A stretch of DNA of 64,000 bases, from the NCBI RefSeq assembly GCF_016612505.1, contig NZ_JAENRR010000010.1:1-64000 (forward strand), in the 5' to 3' direction. This stretch comes from Carboxylicivirga marina (GTDB lineage Bacteria > Bacteroidota > Bacteroidia > Bacteroidales > Marinilabiliaceae). This document shows positions 46,171 through 55,048 of the stretch, piece by piece; within the stretch, counting starts at the first letter, position 1; each line of letters opens with the position of its first letter. The notes below the pieces were generated by a model. The model worked only from the letters and a program-made list of their open reading frames with translations, had not been told where the DNA came from and did not search any database. The position numbers and the translations under genes were made by a program.

Positions 46171-46210
46171 AAAACAAAACTCCCCATTAGCCACGAGAGC
46201 TTACAGGGAG
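46171..46210 (-). terminator. Probable terminator of the 74-codon gene
   Basis: On the minus strand CTCCC ... GGGAG arms with an inner AGC/GCT pair are followed by TTTTGTTTTC. It starts about 30 bases after the stop of the small gene. Confidence 0.5.
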
Positions 46211-46238
46211 CGTAGAGTAATTAAAAAAAAAGGAGATG

Positions 46239-46463
46239 CTATTGTTTATGCAGGTTGGGAACATACCAACCAAGTTGTTTAAGTTGCCTTAATATTTCAG
46301 CGAGTTCAACTTTAATCTTTCTTATTTGTGTAGGAGCCTCAAAAATAGGACTGGCAATAATTTTCTCAATTCTATTGATCCTAAAGCGATACGACATAAG
46401 AATAAAAACCAACTGATCTTCATGATACTTTTTAGTCGAGGGGTGTTTCAGTTTTCTTGTCAT
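46239..46463 (-). CDS. Small basic hypothetical protein
   Basis: 74 residues, basic, mostly helical by eye (MTRKLKHPSTKKYHEDQ; RINRIEKIIA; IRKIKVELAEILRQLKQLGW). No family recognised. Three things argue it is real: a -7 box TAGTTTTG 31 bases upstream, a pair of 13-bp direct repeats further upstream, and a downstream hairpin with a T-rich tail. It could be a regulator-controlled small protein. Confidence 0.5.
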   Translation of the reverse strand: MTRKLKHPSTKKYHEDQLVFILMSYRFRINRIEKIIASPIFEAPTQIRKIKVELAEILRQLKQLGWYVPNLHKQ

Positions 46464-46494
46464 CTGTCTTGATTTTTAATGGTTAATCACATTA

Positions 46495-46502
46495 CAAAAC
46501 TA
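46495..46502 (-). promoter_or_regulatory. -7 box of the 74-codon gene
   Basis: TAGTTTTG on the minus strand matches TAnnTTTG and is placed 31 bases before the ATG at 46463. Confidence 0.5.
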
Positions 46503-46527
46503 TACGTCTTTGGTATGATGTTTTGCT

Positions 46528-46561
46528 CCAAAAGGCTCATTGGATATGCCAAAAGGCTCAT
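46528..46561 (-). promoter_or_regulatory. Pair of 13-bp direct repeats, likely activator site
   Basis: ccaaaaggctcat occurs at 46528-46540 and again at 46549-46561: exact copies with a 21-bp period, two turns of DNA. They lie just upstream of the -7 box for the small gene. Direct repeats at a 21-22 bp period are how LytTR-type response regulators bind; the assignment is inference. Confidence 0.55.
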
Positions 46562-46638
46562 CAGTATTTAAAGAATTAAAAAAACTTATAATACTTGTTA
46601 AGCTAATATTATATGTAGTTCGATTTCAGTAGTCTAAC

Positions 46639-48462
46639 CTATCGTTGCATGTAAAGTAGTGCAATAGACTTTTGTTTCACCACAACGTCTTTGAATTTTA
46701 GATAGGTAGCATTGCTTATTATCTCAGTACATGAATTAAAGCCCTTAATAACGGATGAGTACTCGTCTTCTATTAAGTGATATGATTCATTATTTGAGTT
46801 GTTAATTATAACCATAAGCACTTCATCATTCATAATGCGTGCATAGGCATACACCTCATTTTGAGGATAAAAGTGAATAAATTCGCCTGATAATAATTCA
46901 GAATGGTCTTTTCTCCAGTTTAGTAAAAGCTTAATCAAGCGATGAAATTGTTTCTGACTGTCATTCATACCTCTGCCGGTAAAACCATTTCGCTCATCGT
47001 CATGCCATCCGCCGGTAAAGTCCTGAGCCAGGTTACTCAAGCCTTTTCGTTTAATGCCATTCATCTTCAATTCTGTACCGTAATATAGAGAGGGGATGCC
47101 GGGCGAAGTAAACAAGTGTGCCATCATCATTTGCAATTGCTTGTTGTCATTATCAGCATTTGTGTAGGCTCGGTTAAGAATATGGTTATCCAGCATGATA
47201 ATGTTGGAATTCATTTGACTACTAGTCAAATTTAAGTGGTATTGATACAATTTATTTATGCCGCTTCCTTTATCTTCATACGGTGAGAAAGCATCCTGAA
47301 GTATGGCCGGATATTGATAATTAACACGTATTGTAGGAATATCTTTATCTAAAGTTTGCTCTCTGCCACTTGAGTTGCTTGCATGATTATCAGCAACAAT
47401 AGTTAAATCGTTATATTCTTTTGATAATGCCTTGTATAACTCATCAATAAATAGAGGTGTATTATTGTGTGCTTGTTCAATTTTAATATACTGTAATCCG
47501 GTTGTTTCTGTCCACCAGATCAAGTGCTGTATCAGTAATTGTCTTACCAATGGATTTTCTTGATTTAGAGTTGGGAAATTACTATGACTCCAATGTTTTC
47601 TAATTTGACTCTTAATAGACTCCGGAATGTATGGATCAGCTAATATATTTGGATGAGGTTCAGGGCTGTTGAAGTCATAAATAATACTATTGAAAAACTC
47701 GGTGTCAATCATGTTTTGGAAGTAAGGATGCTTATTGCCGAGTTGATGAAGTGTAAAAGTTTGGATGAACTTAAGGTTTAACTCCTGGCAGCTATTTATA
47801 AGTGTTTTATAAGTGTTAATTTCGCCAAGACGTTTATCTACCGTATAAAAATTAGTTGGAGCAAGGCGCTTATAGGAATTCATCATTAAATTACTTTCTA
47901 ATATTGGCATAAGCTCCAGCGTAGTACAGCCAAGTTGTGATATATAATCTAATTGCGAGATAATGCCATCAATATCACCTCCATGGATGCCGGTGGGATT
48001 TAAACGATCCTTTTTTTCAAAGTATACCTCTATGTTATCATTTTCGCTGCTTCCATTACAAAAACGATCGGGAATCACTTGATAAATAACATCTCCAGCA
48101 CTAAGGTTTGTTTTTGAAAAGCGTTCTTTTCGTTCTTCAATTCTGAAGGGTTTCTTAATTGGAGGAAGATGCTCAAACTCGAAGGTGAAATAAACAAGTT
48201 GAGGCCTTGCATTTTTTGAAACTTCTGCCTCAATAATATGGAATTGTTTATTAGCGGCTGGGTAATGCTGTATGATATGAAGGCTTGAGTCGTTGACTGA
48301 TATTTTTTTAAGACCAATGGGCGTATTTTCAACAATAATAACAATGTTATTATTTTCCATGTGAGTCCACCAATTTTCAGGCGTAATTTTTAATTCATTA
48401 GCAATGCTAATGACACTTGTAAAAACGAACAGTTTAAGCAATACGATGGTACGACTTTTCAT
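46639..48462 (-). CDS. SusA/neopullulanase-like GH13 protein with altered active site
   Basis: 607 residues, signal-like N-terminus, a starch-binding-like N-domain (about 22-115) and a GH13 barrel. Homology to cyclomaltodextrinase/neopullulanase is plain: IYQVIPDRFCNGS, GIHGGDIDGIISQLDYISQLG, SPGIPSLYYGTEL. The four GH13 motifs are not. Region I reads LKFIQTFTLHQ (canonical Asp is Thr235, Asn-His is His-Gln). Region II reads GLQYIKIEQ (Arg to Lys327, nucleophile Asp to Glu329). Region III reads IVADNH (acid Glu to Asp358). Region IV reads LDNHI (transition-state Asp to Ile428). The frame is intact over full length, so this is not decay. Probably a binding or sensing protein, or a strongly altered enzyme. 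Separated from the maltose phosphorylase gene by a terminator. Confidence 0.85.
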   Translation of the reverse strand: MKSRTIVLLKLFVFTSVISIANELKITPENWWTHMENNNIVIIVENTPIGLKKISVNDSSLHIIQHYPAANKQFHIIEAEVSKNARPQLVYFTFEFEHLPPIKKPFRIEERKERFSKTNLSAGDVIYQVIPDRFCNGSSENDNIEVYFEKKDRLNPTGIHGGDIDGIISQLDYISQLGCTTLELMPILESNLMMNSYKRLAPTNFYTVDKRLGEINTYKTLINSCQELNLKFIQTFTLHQLGNKHPYFQNMIDTEFFNSIIYDFNSPEPHPNILADPYIPESIKSQIRKHWSHSNFPTLNQENPLVRQLLIQHLIWWTETTGLQYIKIEQAHNNTPLFIDELYKALSKEYNDLTIVADNHASNSSGREQTLDKDIPTIRVNYQYPAILQDAFSPYEDKGSGINKLYQYHLNLTSSQMNSNIIMLDNHILNRAYTNADNDNKQLQMMMAHLFTSPGIPSLYYGTELKMNGIKRKGLSNLAQDFTGGWHDDERNGFTGRGMNDSQKQFHRLIKLLLNWRKDHSELLSGEFIHFYPQNEVYAYARIMNDEVLMVIINNSNNESYHLIEDEYSSVIKGFNSCTEIISNATYLKFKDVVVKQKSIALLYMQR

Positions 48463-48647
48463 AATCCCGATAATTTGTAAGATAGGTCTAAGTAGCTTAT
48501 TTACAAAATAAAGAAAGTAAACTACTAATGCAAGTTGGTGATTGGTTATTGCGTTAAACCTAAAGAGGAAGATAAGAAACCTTCAAATTTGTAAAAGCAG
48601 AATATGGAGAAAATTGAGGGCTGCTTGCAGATACAAGTTATTCAACA

Positions 48648-48675
48648 TAAAAAAAGGAGCCCTTAAGCTCCTTTC
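48648..48675 (-). terminator. Terminator of the maltose phosphorylase operon
   Basis: Minus-strand stem AAAGGAGC / GCTCCTTT with a TTAAGG loop, followed by seven T. It sits 24 bases after the GH65 stop and so separates the MFS-pgmB-GH65 operon from the GH13 pseudoenzyme gene. Confidence 0.85.
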
Positions 48676-48698
48676 TTCAGTTTATTAAGATGTTGTTT

Positions 48699-51011
48699 TT
48701 ATTTCGCATCAATGCTTGTTGATTGACCCGGTGATACTTTAACTTCTTGCTCAAATACATTTAACGTTATATCATTCTGAGCATGAGAGATGATACTTAT
48801 CTCTTTATTATTGACAACAACCTCCAAATCATTGCCCATAAAAGAAATACGGAACGAATACTCTTGCCATTGTTGTGGAATAATAGGGTTTAGAAAGAGC
48901 TGTCCGTCATGAACACGCTTGCCACCAAATCCTTCAACGATTGCCATCCACGTACCGGCCATACTTGTGATGTGCAAACCTTCGTGCGCTTCGTGGTTGT
49001 AATCGTCAATGTCAAGGCGCGATGTGCGTAAATACATCTCATAGGCTTTGTCGTAATCGCCTATTTTTGCCGCTAATACAGAGTGTACACAAGGTGATAG
49101 CGATGATTCATGAACGGTACGAGGCTCGTAGAATTCGAAGTTTCGCTTGATGGTTTCAAGGTCATATTCCTCTTCAAAAACATAGATGCCCTGTAAAGTA
49201 TCAGCCTGCTTAATGTAACAGCTGCGTAATATACGATCCCACGACCAGTACTGGTTAATTGGACGTTCGGCAGGGTTTAAGTCTTTAACAAGAATTTGCT
49301 CTTTGTCCATAAAGCCATCTTGTTGCATAAATACATTCAGTTTTTCGTTGAACGGGAAATGCATATTGCCAATAATATCTTCCCACCTTGGTATTTCTTC
49401 ATGGTAGTTGAAAGAAGTTTTGGCTATTATCTCATTATAACGAGTTTCATTCATGGCTTTTACTTTAGCCAATGCTTCAATGGTGTATTTCAAACACCAA
49501 ACCGCCATTTTATTTGTATACCAGTTATTGTTGATGTTGTTTTCGTATTCGTTTGGTCCGGTAACACCAAGCATCACGTACTTCTGTCGTTCTTCGGAGA
49601 AGGTAACGCGCTGACTCCAGAATCGAGAAATGCCCATCAATACCTCCAATCCATATTCAGCCAGGTAAGCCTCGTCGTTGGTATGGCGTATATAATTATG
49701 AATAGCGAAAGCAATAGCGCCATTACGGTGAATCTCTTCAAATGTTATTTCCCACTCATTGTGACACTCTTCACCATTCATGGTGACCATAGGGTAAAGA
49801 GCAGCACCGTTTTTAAATCCTAGCTTTTCAGCATTTTTAATGGCATTTTCCAAGTGCTTATAGCGATAGACCAGAAGGTTACGTGTTACTTCAGAAGGTG
49901 CCGTGGCAATGTAGAAAGGAACGCAATATGCTTCTGTATCCCAATATGTTGAGCCGCCATATTTTTCGCCGGTAAATCCTTTGGGTCCTACATTTAAACG
50001 TTCGTCTTCGCCCGTGTAAGTCTGATTGAGGTGGAAGATGTTAAAGCGTATACCTTGTTGTGCTGCAACATCACCTTTAATACGGATGTCGCTTAGTACC
50101 CATTTATCGGCCCACATTTTAATGTGTTCAAGCAATAAGGCATCAAACCCTTTATTGAAACCAGCGGCAGTCACTTTCTTAGTCGCCGAAAGTAATTCAT
50201 CTTTTGAGTAATTATGCGAACTACATACACCGGCAATTTTATCAATTGTGAAGCATTCGCCTTCTTTTACTGTTCTTTCAATGCGATTAGCTACCCAACT
50301 TTCCTTTTTTAATACCTCCGGAGAAATATTAAGCTTAGAATCGCCGATACTGGCAGCTATTTTCATTCCAAAGGCGGCCCTAAAACCTAGCTTTTTTGTT
50401 TCTGTTACTAAATACGCTTCGCCATTGTGTGCTTCCATCTCAATGATGTTCCAGAACTTCTCGTCATAGTTAGAGTCTTCATTCTCAACATCTCCATCCA
50501 GGTAGGCAGTAAAGGCTATCTTGCCATCGAAATTAAGCGGCGTTACCGAATAGCGGATAGCTCCATTTTCGGTGTCGGCCATGCTTACAAAGCGCTTGGC
50601 TGAAATTTCCACTTTTTTGCCGTCGTCCATGGTCGCTGTGAACTCACGAAGCAAATACCCTTCTTTCATGTTAAGGGTACGCTTGAAGTTTTCAGTTTTA
50701 CAGGTGTATAAGTCAAGGTAATGACCATCAACCTGTACGTCAATTCCAATCCAGTTTGGACTGTTTAATACTTTGGCAAAATACTCTGGATAACCATTTT
50801 TCCACCAGCCAACACGTGTTTTATCAGGGTAATAGATTCCAGCTACATAGCTGCCTTGTAAAGATGGTCCGGAATAGGTTTCTTCAAAATTGGCTCGTTG
50901 TCCCATCTTACCGTTTCCGAGGCTAAAAATACTCTCGGAAGACTGATGGTTATCAGGGTTGAAGCCCTCTTCTATGATGCACCACTCATCGTGTTTTAAA
51001 TACTCCTTCAT
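48699..51011 (-). CDS. mapA: GH65 maltose phosphorylase
   Basis: 770 residues, usual for GH65, no signal peptide, so cytoplasmic. It contains the N-terminal beta-sandwich and an (alpha/alpha)6 barrel with YGGSTYWDTEAYCVPFY and the general-acid Glu in HNEWEITFEEIHRNGA, then the phosphate-site HESSLSPCVHSVLA and HEGLHITSMAGTWMAIVEGFGG. It splits maltose with phosphate into glucose and beta-glucose-1-phosphate. The next upstream gene encodes the matching beta-phosphoglucomutase, which supports maltose rather than trehalose or kojibiose as substrate, though those GH65 variants cannot be fully excluded. Confidence 0.92.
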   Translation of the reverse strand: MKEYLKHDEWCIIEEGFNPDNHQSSESIFSLGNGKMGQRANFEETYSGPSLQGSYVAGIYYPDKTRVGWWKNGYPEYFAKVLNSPNWIGIDVQVDGHYLDLYTCKTENFKRTLNMKEGYLLREFTATMDDGKKVEISAKRFVSMADTENGAIRYSVTPLNFDGKIAFTAYLDGDVENEDSNYDEKFWNIIEMEAHNGEAYLVTETKKLGFRAAFGMKIAASIGDSKLNISPEVLKKESWVANRIERTVKEGECFTIDKIAGVCSSHNYSKDELLSATKKVTAAGFNKGFDALLLEHIKMWADKWVLSDIRIKGDVAAQQGIRFNIFHLNQTYTGEDERLNVGPKGFTGEKYGGSTYWDTEAYCVPFYIATAPSEVTRNLLVYRYKHLENAIKNAEKLGFKNGAALYPMVTMNGEECHNEWEITFEEIHRNGAIAFAIHNYIRHTNDEAYLAEYGLEVLMGISRFWSQRVTFSEERQKYVMLGVTGPNEYENNINNNWYTNKMAVWCLKYTIEALAKVKAMNETRYNEIIAKTSFNYHEEIPRWEDIIGNMHFPFNEKLNVFMQQDGFMDKEQILVKDLNPAERPINQYWSWDRILRSCYIKQADTLQGIYVFEEEYDLETIKRNFEFYEPRTVHESSLSPCVHSVLAAKIGDYDKAYEMYLRTSRLDIDDYNHEAHEGLHITSMAGTWMAIVEGFGGKRVHDGQLFLNPIIPQQWQEYSFRISFMGNDLEVVVNNKEISIISHAQNDITLNVFEQEVKVSPGQSTSIDAK

Positions 51012-51072
51012 TGTAATTGGTTTAAGATTCTCAGTTAATGGCAGAAGCCACTTCTCATCAAAAACGTAAATA

Positions 51073-51726
51073 CTAGTTTAGTTCCATTAATTTCTCAAAG
51101 CTCATCTGGTGTAAGCCATCAATAACCATATTTGCTTTGCCAAGTACATCAGGCGATCCAATGCCTATGCACTTCATATTACCTGCCAAGGCAGCTTCAA
51201 CGCCCGCTTCGGCATCTTCAAATACAACACACTCATCCGGTTTAACATTTAAAGCTTCTGCGCCTTTTAAGAATACCTCAGGATCAGGTTTTGCTTCTGA
51301 TACTTTAGTGCCATCAATAATGGCTTCGAAAAGATGTGTTAATTGCAAACGATCTAAGATCGTCATGGCATTTTTACTAGCTGAACCCAAAGCAATTCTA
51401 ATTCCTTTGGCCTTTAACTCTTTTAAGAATGCTTCTGCACCATCCAGTATTTCATCTGGTTGCATTTTCAAAATGAATGTACGATAGTTTTCATTCTTCT
51501 TTTCTGCGAGTTTTAGCTTATCTTCATCACTTAATGTCACGCCTCCAATCTCAAGAAGGATGTTTAGTGAAGTCATGCGGCTAACACCTTTCAAACGTTC
51601 ATTATCTTCTTCGGTAAACTCAAAGCCAAGCTCTGCGGCCAGTTCCCTCCAGGCTATATAATGATACTTGGCAGTATCAACAATAACTCCATCTAAATCA
51701 AATAAGCAAGCTTTAATTTGTCCCAT
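51073..51726 (-). CDS. pgmB: Beta-phosphoglucomutase
   Basis: 217 residues of the HAD superfamily with the beta-PGM pattern: LFDLDGVIVDTAKYHYIAWRELA (nucleophile Asp and the His/Trp cap start), LKGVSRMTSLNILLEIGG, ALGSASKNAMTILDRL and KPDPEVFLKGAEAL...FEDAEAGVEAA. It converts beta-glucose-1-phosphate to glucose-6-phosphate. Middle gene of the MFS-pgmB-GH65 operon, 12 bases after the MFS stop. Confidence 0.95.
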   Translation of the reverse strand: MGQIKACLFDLDGVIVDTAKYHYIAWRELAAELGFEFTEEDNERLKGVSRMTSLNILLEIGGVTLSDEDKLKLAEKKNENYRTFILKMQPDEILDGAEAFLKELKAKGIRIALGSASKNAMTILDRLQLTHLFEAIIDGTKVSEAKPDPEVFLKGAEALNVKPDECVVFEDAEAGVEAALAGNMKCIGIGSPDVLGKANMVIDGLHQMSFEKLMELN

Positions 51727-51738
51727 AAGTAAAAGTAA

Positions 51739-53094
51739 TTAAGACTGTTCCTGAGTTTTTGTATTAACAAACAATACGGTTATAGAGCCGATAAGCATTA
51801 ATGAACCAGCCAGTACCATTATGTAAATACCATTGCCGTTGAATACGTTTTTTAATATTGGGCCACCAAATACGCCACTTAATATCTGAGGTATTACAAC
51901 AGTAAGGTTGAATAGTCCCATGTAAATTCCTATACGCTTTGCTGGAATTGCTCCTGACAAGATCATATAAGGCATGGCCAAAATACCGGCCCAGGCAATT
52001 CCGATACCTATCATTGAAACGACAAGCATGTTTTTGTCATCGAATAAATACATGGACAGTAAACCAAGGCCACCAGCTAATAAAGAAAAGGCATAAATGG
52101 TTTTTCTATTGGTAAGGCTAATAAGCTTTGGTAGTACGATTGAGAACAAGGCGGCTGTTAAACTATAAATGGCAAAGCACAAGTTAACCCAGTCGCCTGC
52201 ATTATTAAAAATAGCTCGTTCAGCATCGCTAGCTGTTTCTGCATTAAAATCAACAGCTACACCATAATAATGCTGCGAAATGGCTGTAGTGGCATACACC
52301 CACAATAAGAAAAATGGAAACCATGAGAACAACTGAACGACTGCCAATTGTTTCATTGTTTTAGGCATATTCATTAATAAAGTGAAAAAGCCTTCTTTCT
52401 TCTCTTTATCTTCTTGTGTAATGTTTTTATAAGCCTCAAATTCTTTAGGTGGGTATTCTTTTGTTTTAATTACAGTGACTAAAACACTAAGCAAAAGTAG
52501 TGCGCCGCCAATATAAAACGACCAAATAACCGATGGTGCTACTTGACCTGCTTCCGGGTTGTTTTCGATTCCACCCATTGCCAAAATAAAAGGCAAAGCA
52601 GAACCAATAACAGCTCCTGCATTAATTAAGAAGCTTTGAACAGAATAGCCAAGGTTACGCTGTTCTTCGGGTGTCATATCTGCAACCAGTGCCCTAAAAG
52701 GCTGGAAGGTGACATTAAAAGAACCATCCATTAGGGCGAGCATAGCCACACCAAAAAACAATACACCAGCACCACCTGCTTTCATTATTAAAGGCGCATT
52801 AGGCATAAAAAACATGGCAATCATCGAAACAATAGCTCCTCCTAATATATAAGGAGAACGACGCCCGATGCGTGTCCAGGTTTTATCACTGGCAGCACCA
52901 ACAACCGGTTGTACAATAAGCCCCATTATTGGAGCAACTAACCAAAAGAATGACAAATTATGCGGGTCAGCTCCCAGGCTTGTTAAAATACGACTGGCAT
53001 TGGCATTTTGCAATGCAAAGCCAAACTGTACTCCTAAAAAGCCGAAGCTTAAATTCCAAATTTGCCAAAATGATAACTTTGGTAATTGTTTCAT
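51739..53094 (-). CDS. MFS transporter, SLC45/GPH-like, probable maltose importer
   Basis: 451 residues, 12 membrane helices. The first segment SFWQIWNLSFGFLGVQFGFALQNANASRILTSLGADP and the loop SDKTWTRIGRRSPYILGG (RxGRRxP) are typical of the sucrose/maltose SLC45-like MFS group used in Bacteroidota maltose loci. It heads the operon with pgmB and mapA. It would carry maltose or short maltodextrins across the inner membrane with H+ or Na+; specificity is inferred from the operon. Confidence 0.88.
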   Translation of the reverse strand: MKQLPKLSFWQIWNLSFGFLGVQFGFALQNANASRILTSLGADPHNLSFFWLVAPIMGLIVQPVVGAASDKTWTRIGRRSPYILGGAIVSMIAMFFMPNAPLIMKAGGAGVLFFGVAMLALMDGSFNVTFQPFRALVADMTPEEQRNLGYSVQSFLINAGAVIGSALPFILAMGGIENNPEAGQVAPSVIWSFYIGGALLLLSVLVTVIKTKEYPPKEFEAYKNITQEDKEKKEGFFTLLMNMPKTMKQLAVVQLFSWFPFFLLWVYATTAISQHYYGVAVDFNAETASDAERAIFNNAGDWVNLCFAIYSLTAALFSIVLPKLISLTNRKTIYAFSLLAGGLGLLSMYLFDDKNMLVVSMIGIGIAWAGILAMPYMILSGAIPAKRIGIYMGLFNLTVVIPQILSGVFGGPILKNVFNGNGIYIMVLAGSLMLIGSITVLFVNTKTQEQS

Positions 53095-53229
53095 AACTAC
53101 GATGTTTTCTTTGTAAAATACCTAATAAGCGGCAACTATTCAAGAATAGCAGACCGGCTTATGCTGGTAACAAAACTTAATAGTGGTAAATCACACCTAT
53201 TCTCTTGTAAAGAATCTACAAGCAGTATA

Positions 53230-53272
53230 AAAGGTATTAACAGGTAAGTCTCTTTTCAATTAAATCCACAAC
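53230..53272 (+). repeat. Copy 1 of a susC-leader-like segment
   Basis: aaaggtattaacag (53230-53243) followed by a segment like ctcttttcaattaaatccacaac. It recurs in the same orientation at 55192-55231 in the susC leader. Here it lies antisense in the 5' region of the MFS operon. Confidence 0.6.
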
Positions 53273-53279
53273 AAACTTA
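53272..53279 (-). promoter_or_regulatory. -7 box of the MFS-pgmB-mapA operon
   Basis: TAAGTTTG on the minus strand matches TAnnTTTG. It implies an untranslated leader of about 170 bases before the MFS ATG at 53094. Confidence 0.5.
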
Positions 53280-53360
53280 AGGGAAAAATTACAAAACGGC
53301 CAGCGAAAGTCGTTGCGGTGATTGGTTGTATCTTGATTGGAATCATTGTATTTACCTATT

Positions 53361-53372
53361 GCAAACGTTTGC
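53361..53372. promoter_or_regulatory. LacI-type operator O1
   Basis: The 12-bp palindrome gcaaacgtttgc has the CG-centred symmetry of LacI/CcpA-family operators. It is about 80 bases upstream of the MFS-operon -7 box. Confidence 0.75.
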
Positions 53373-53427
53373 GGAAATACTTTTAATGCACAGAAGAAAA
53401 AGTGGAAAATATTGTTGTAATATTTCT

Positions 53428-53439
53428 GCAAACGTTTGC
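53428..53439. promoter_or_regulatory. LacI-type operator O2
   Basis: A second gcaaacgtttgc, 67 bases from O1 and in line with it. Between the two lies a further symmetric stretch (aaatatt gttgt aatattt). Confidence 0.75.
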
Positions 53440-53656
53440 GGTGCGTTTCAGTTTGAAAGCAGATTGTTGCAATAACACTATTCAAATCAGCCTTAAACTT
53501 CCTGAATAGCCTTTAAGCATTAAATAGTATGCTATTCTACTTCATTGAAAAAAATGTGAGGTTCATTAGAGACAGCCAAATAATAGATTGTAACCAGGCT
53601 AATACCTTTGTTGGTATAAACACACATTTAATACTTAGTAAGTTAACATTAAAGCT

Positions 53657-53688
53657 ATATTAAATTCGATTCAATTCGAATTTAATAT
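53657..53688. repeat. A/T-rich perfect hairpin
   Basis: atattaaattcga (53657-53669) pairs perfectly over 13 bp with tcgaatttaatat (53676-53688) around a 6-base loop, in the 791-base gene-free stretch 53095-53885. No T-tract follows. Apart from the operators, the leader-like segment and the lacI terminator nothing else was recognised in this stretch. Confidence 0.55.
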
Positions 53689-53780
53689 GAGTTTAGTATG
53701 ACTTAAATATGAGATTACTATGTGTTTAATAACTGCTTGATATCATCATGGTAACTCGCTTAAAGCGATAAGACGTTTTA

Positions 53781-53816
53781 CATTAAAAAGCCATTATCTA
53801 TTGCGGATAATGGCTT
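53781..53816 (-). terminator. Terminator of the LacI-family gene
   Basis: Minus-strand stem AAGCCATTATC / GATAATGGCTT with a 7-base loop and a TTTTTAA tail, about 70 bases after the regulator's stop codon. Confidence 0.8.
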
Positions 53817-53885
53817 GATATTATGATTTTGATAATTATTGAAATGCGATATATTAGCAGTTAAGGCTTTACGAAGTGTTAGCCG

Positions 53886-54917
53886 TTATCGTACGTTATG
53901 TCCCAATTGCGACGATGTGCGTTCAACCAGTTCAGGAGTAAATATCTTTGTTTCGAATTCTTCATCTTCAACCGTGCCTTCAATATGGCCAATTAATAAG
54001 CGCATGGCAGCCTGACCAATATCGTATCCTTTTTGCTCAACCGTAGTAAGTGGTGGATAGGCAATGTTGGCATTTGGCCCATCTCCAAAACCTGCTACTG
54101 CGATGTCTTTCGGAATTGAATAACCATTGCGTTGTAGTACCTGCATAGCTGCTATAGCAGTGCTGTCGTTAACCGCAAATATGCCATCTATTTCCGGTGC
54201 CAAACGAATAATGTCATCAGCCTTGGCAAACACAGCTTCGCGCGTGTCACATTTAATAATATAGCGATCATCACTTACGAGTTTATGCTCCTTTAAGGCA
54301 CTGGTAAAGCCTTCTTTGCGGTTTTTTCCTATTAATAAATGTTGCGGGGCTGCCAGGTGCATTATTTTCTTACAACCTTTACCGATTAGGTGCTTTGTGG
54401 CAATGCGGGCACCTTCGAAGTCATCTGCAATTACACGATCAGAGCTAATCTGTTCACAAATCCGGTCAAAAAATACCACTGGAACGCCATTCTCACGCAA
54501 GTTTTCAAAGTGTGTAAATTCATGGGTGTTTTTGCTCATTGATACTAAAATGCCATCTACTCTGTTGTCAACTAATGCTTGCAGGTCAATGACTTCGCGC
54601 TGGTAGTTTTCGTTGGTTTGGCATATGATAGCATTGTAGCCACGGCCGTAAGCGACATCTTCAATACCACTAATTACTGATGAGAAAAAATGGTGTACAA
54701 TTTCTGGTATGACTATGCCTATCGTATTGGTTTTACTGCTTCGCAAACTTAATGCTAAGGCATTGGGCCTGTAATTAACTTTCTCGGCAAATGTTTGGAC
54801 TAACTGTTTGGTTTTAGGGCTGATATCAGGGTGATCTTTTAGGGCACGAGAAACAGTTGATGGGGAAATGCCAAGTATTCTGGCTATATCTTTTATTGTG
54901 ATAGGTTGTGACTTCAT
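53886..54917 (-). CDS. LacI-family transcriptional regulator of the maltose locus
   Basis: 343 residues. The N-terminal HTH ITIKDIARILGISPSTVSRALKDHPDIS and hinge NYRPNALALSLRSSKTNTIGIVIPEI are standard LacI, followed by a periplasmic-binding-like sugar domain (VDGILVSMSK, FDRICEQISSDRVIADDFEGARIATKHLI, GFGDGPNANIAYPPLTTVEQ). It lies between the two arms of the locus and palindromes with core GCAAACGTTTGC flank it, so those are its likely targets. The operators lie upstream of the -7 boxes rather than over them, which suits activation better than repression. Inducer probably maltose or a derivative. Confidence 0.9.
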   Translation of the reverse strand: MKSQPITIKDIARILGISPSTVSRALKDHPDISPKTKQLVQTFAEKVNYRPNALALSLRSSKTNTIGIVIPEIVHHFFSSVISGIEDVAYGRGYNAIICQTNENYQREVIDLQALVDNRVDGILVSMSKNTHEFTHFENLRENGVPVVFFDRICEQISSDRVIADDFEGARIATKHLIGKGCKKIMHLAAPQHLLIGKNRKEGFTSALKEHKLVSDDRYIIKCDTREAVFAKADDIIRLAPEIDGIFAVNDSTAIAAMQVLQRNGYSIPKDIAVAGFGDGPNANIAYPPLTTVEQKGYDIGQAAMRLLIGHIEGTVEDEEFETKIFTPELVERTSSQLGHNVR

Positions 54918-55048
54918 ACTTCAATTATGGATTCATTCTTTGCTGATAAAAACTAAAGATAATAAAATCACATTAACTGAAGGTGAAAATTAAAAAACAA
55001 CAAAAAGTGTAAAATTTTAAAACATGTTTTATAACAGGTGTTTTTATT

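Noticed and set aside
49296-49823. 175-codon plus-strand ORF inside the maltose phosphorylase gene
   Set aside because: It is the antisense shadow of a well-supported GH65 gene; its product has no recognisable protein features.
53237-53485. 82-codon minus-strand ORF over the operator region
   Set aside because: It runs across both palindromic operators and the predicted promoter, has no family features and is explained by chance.
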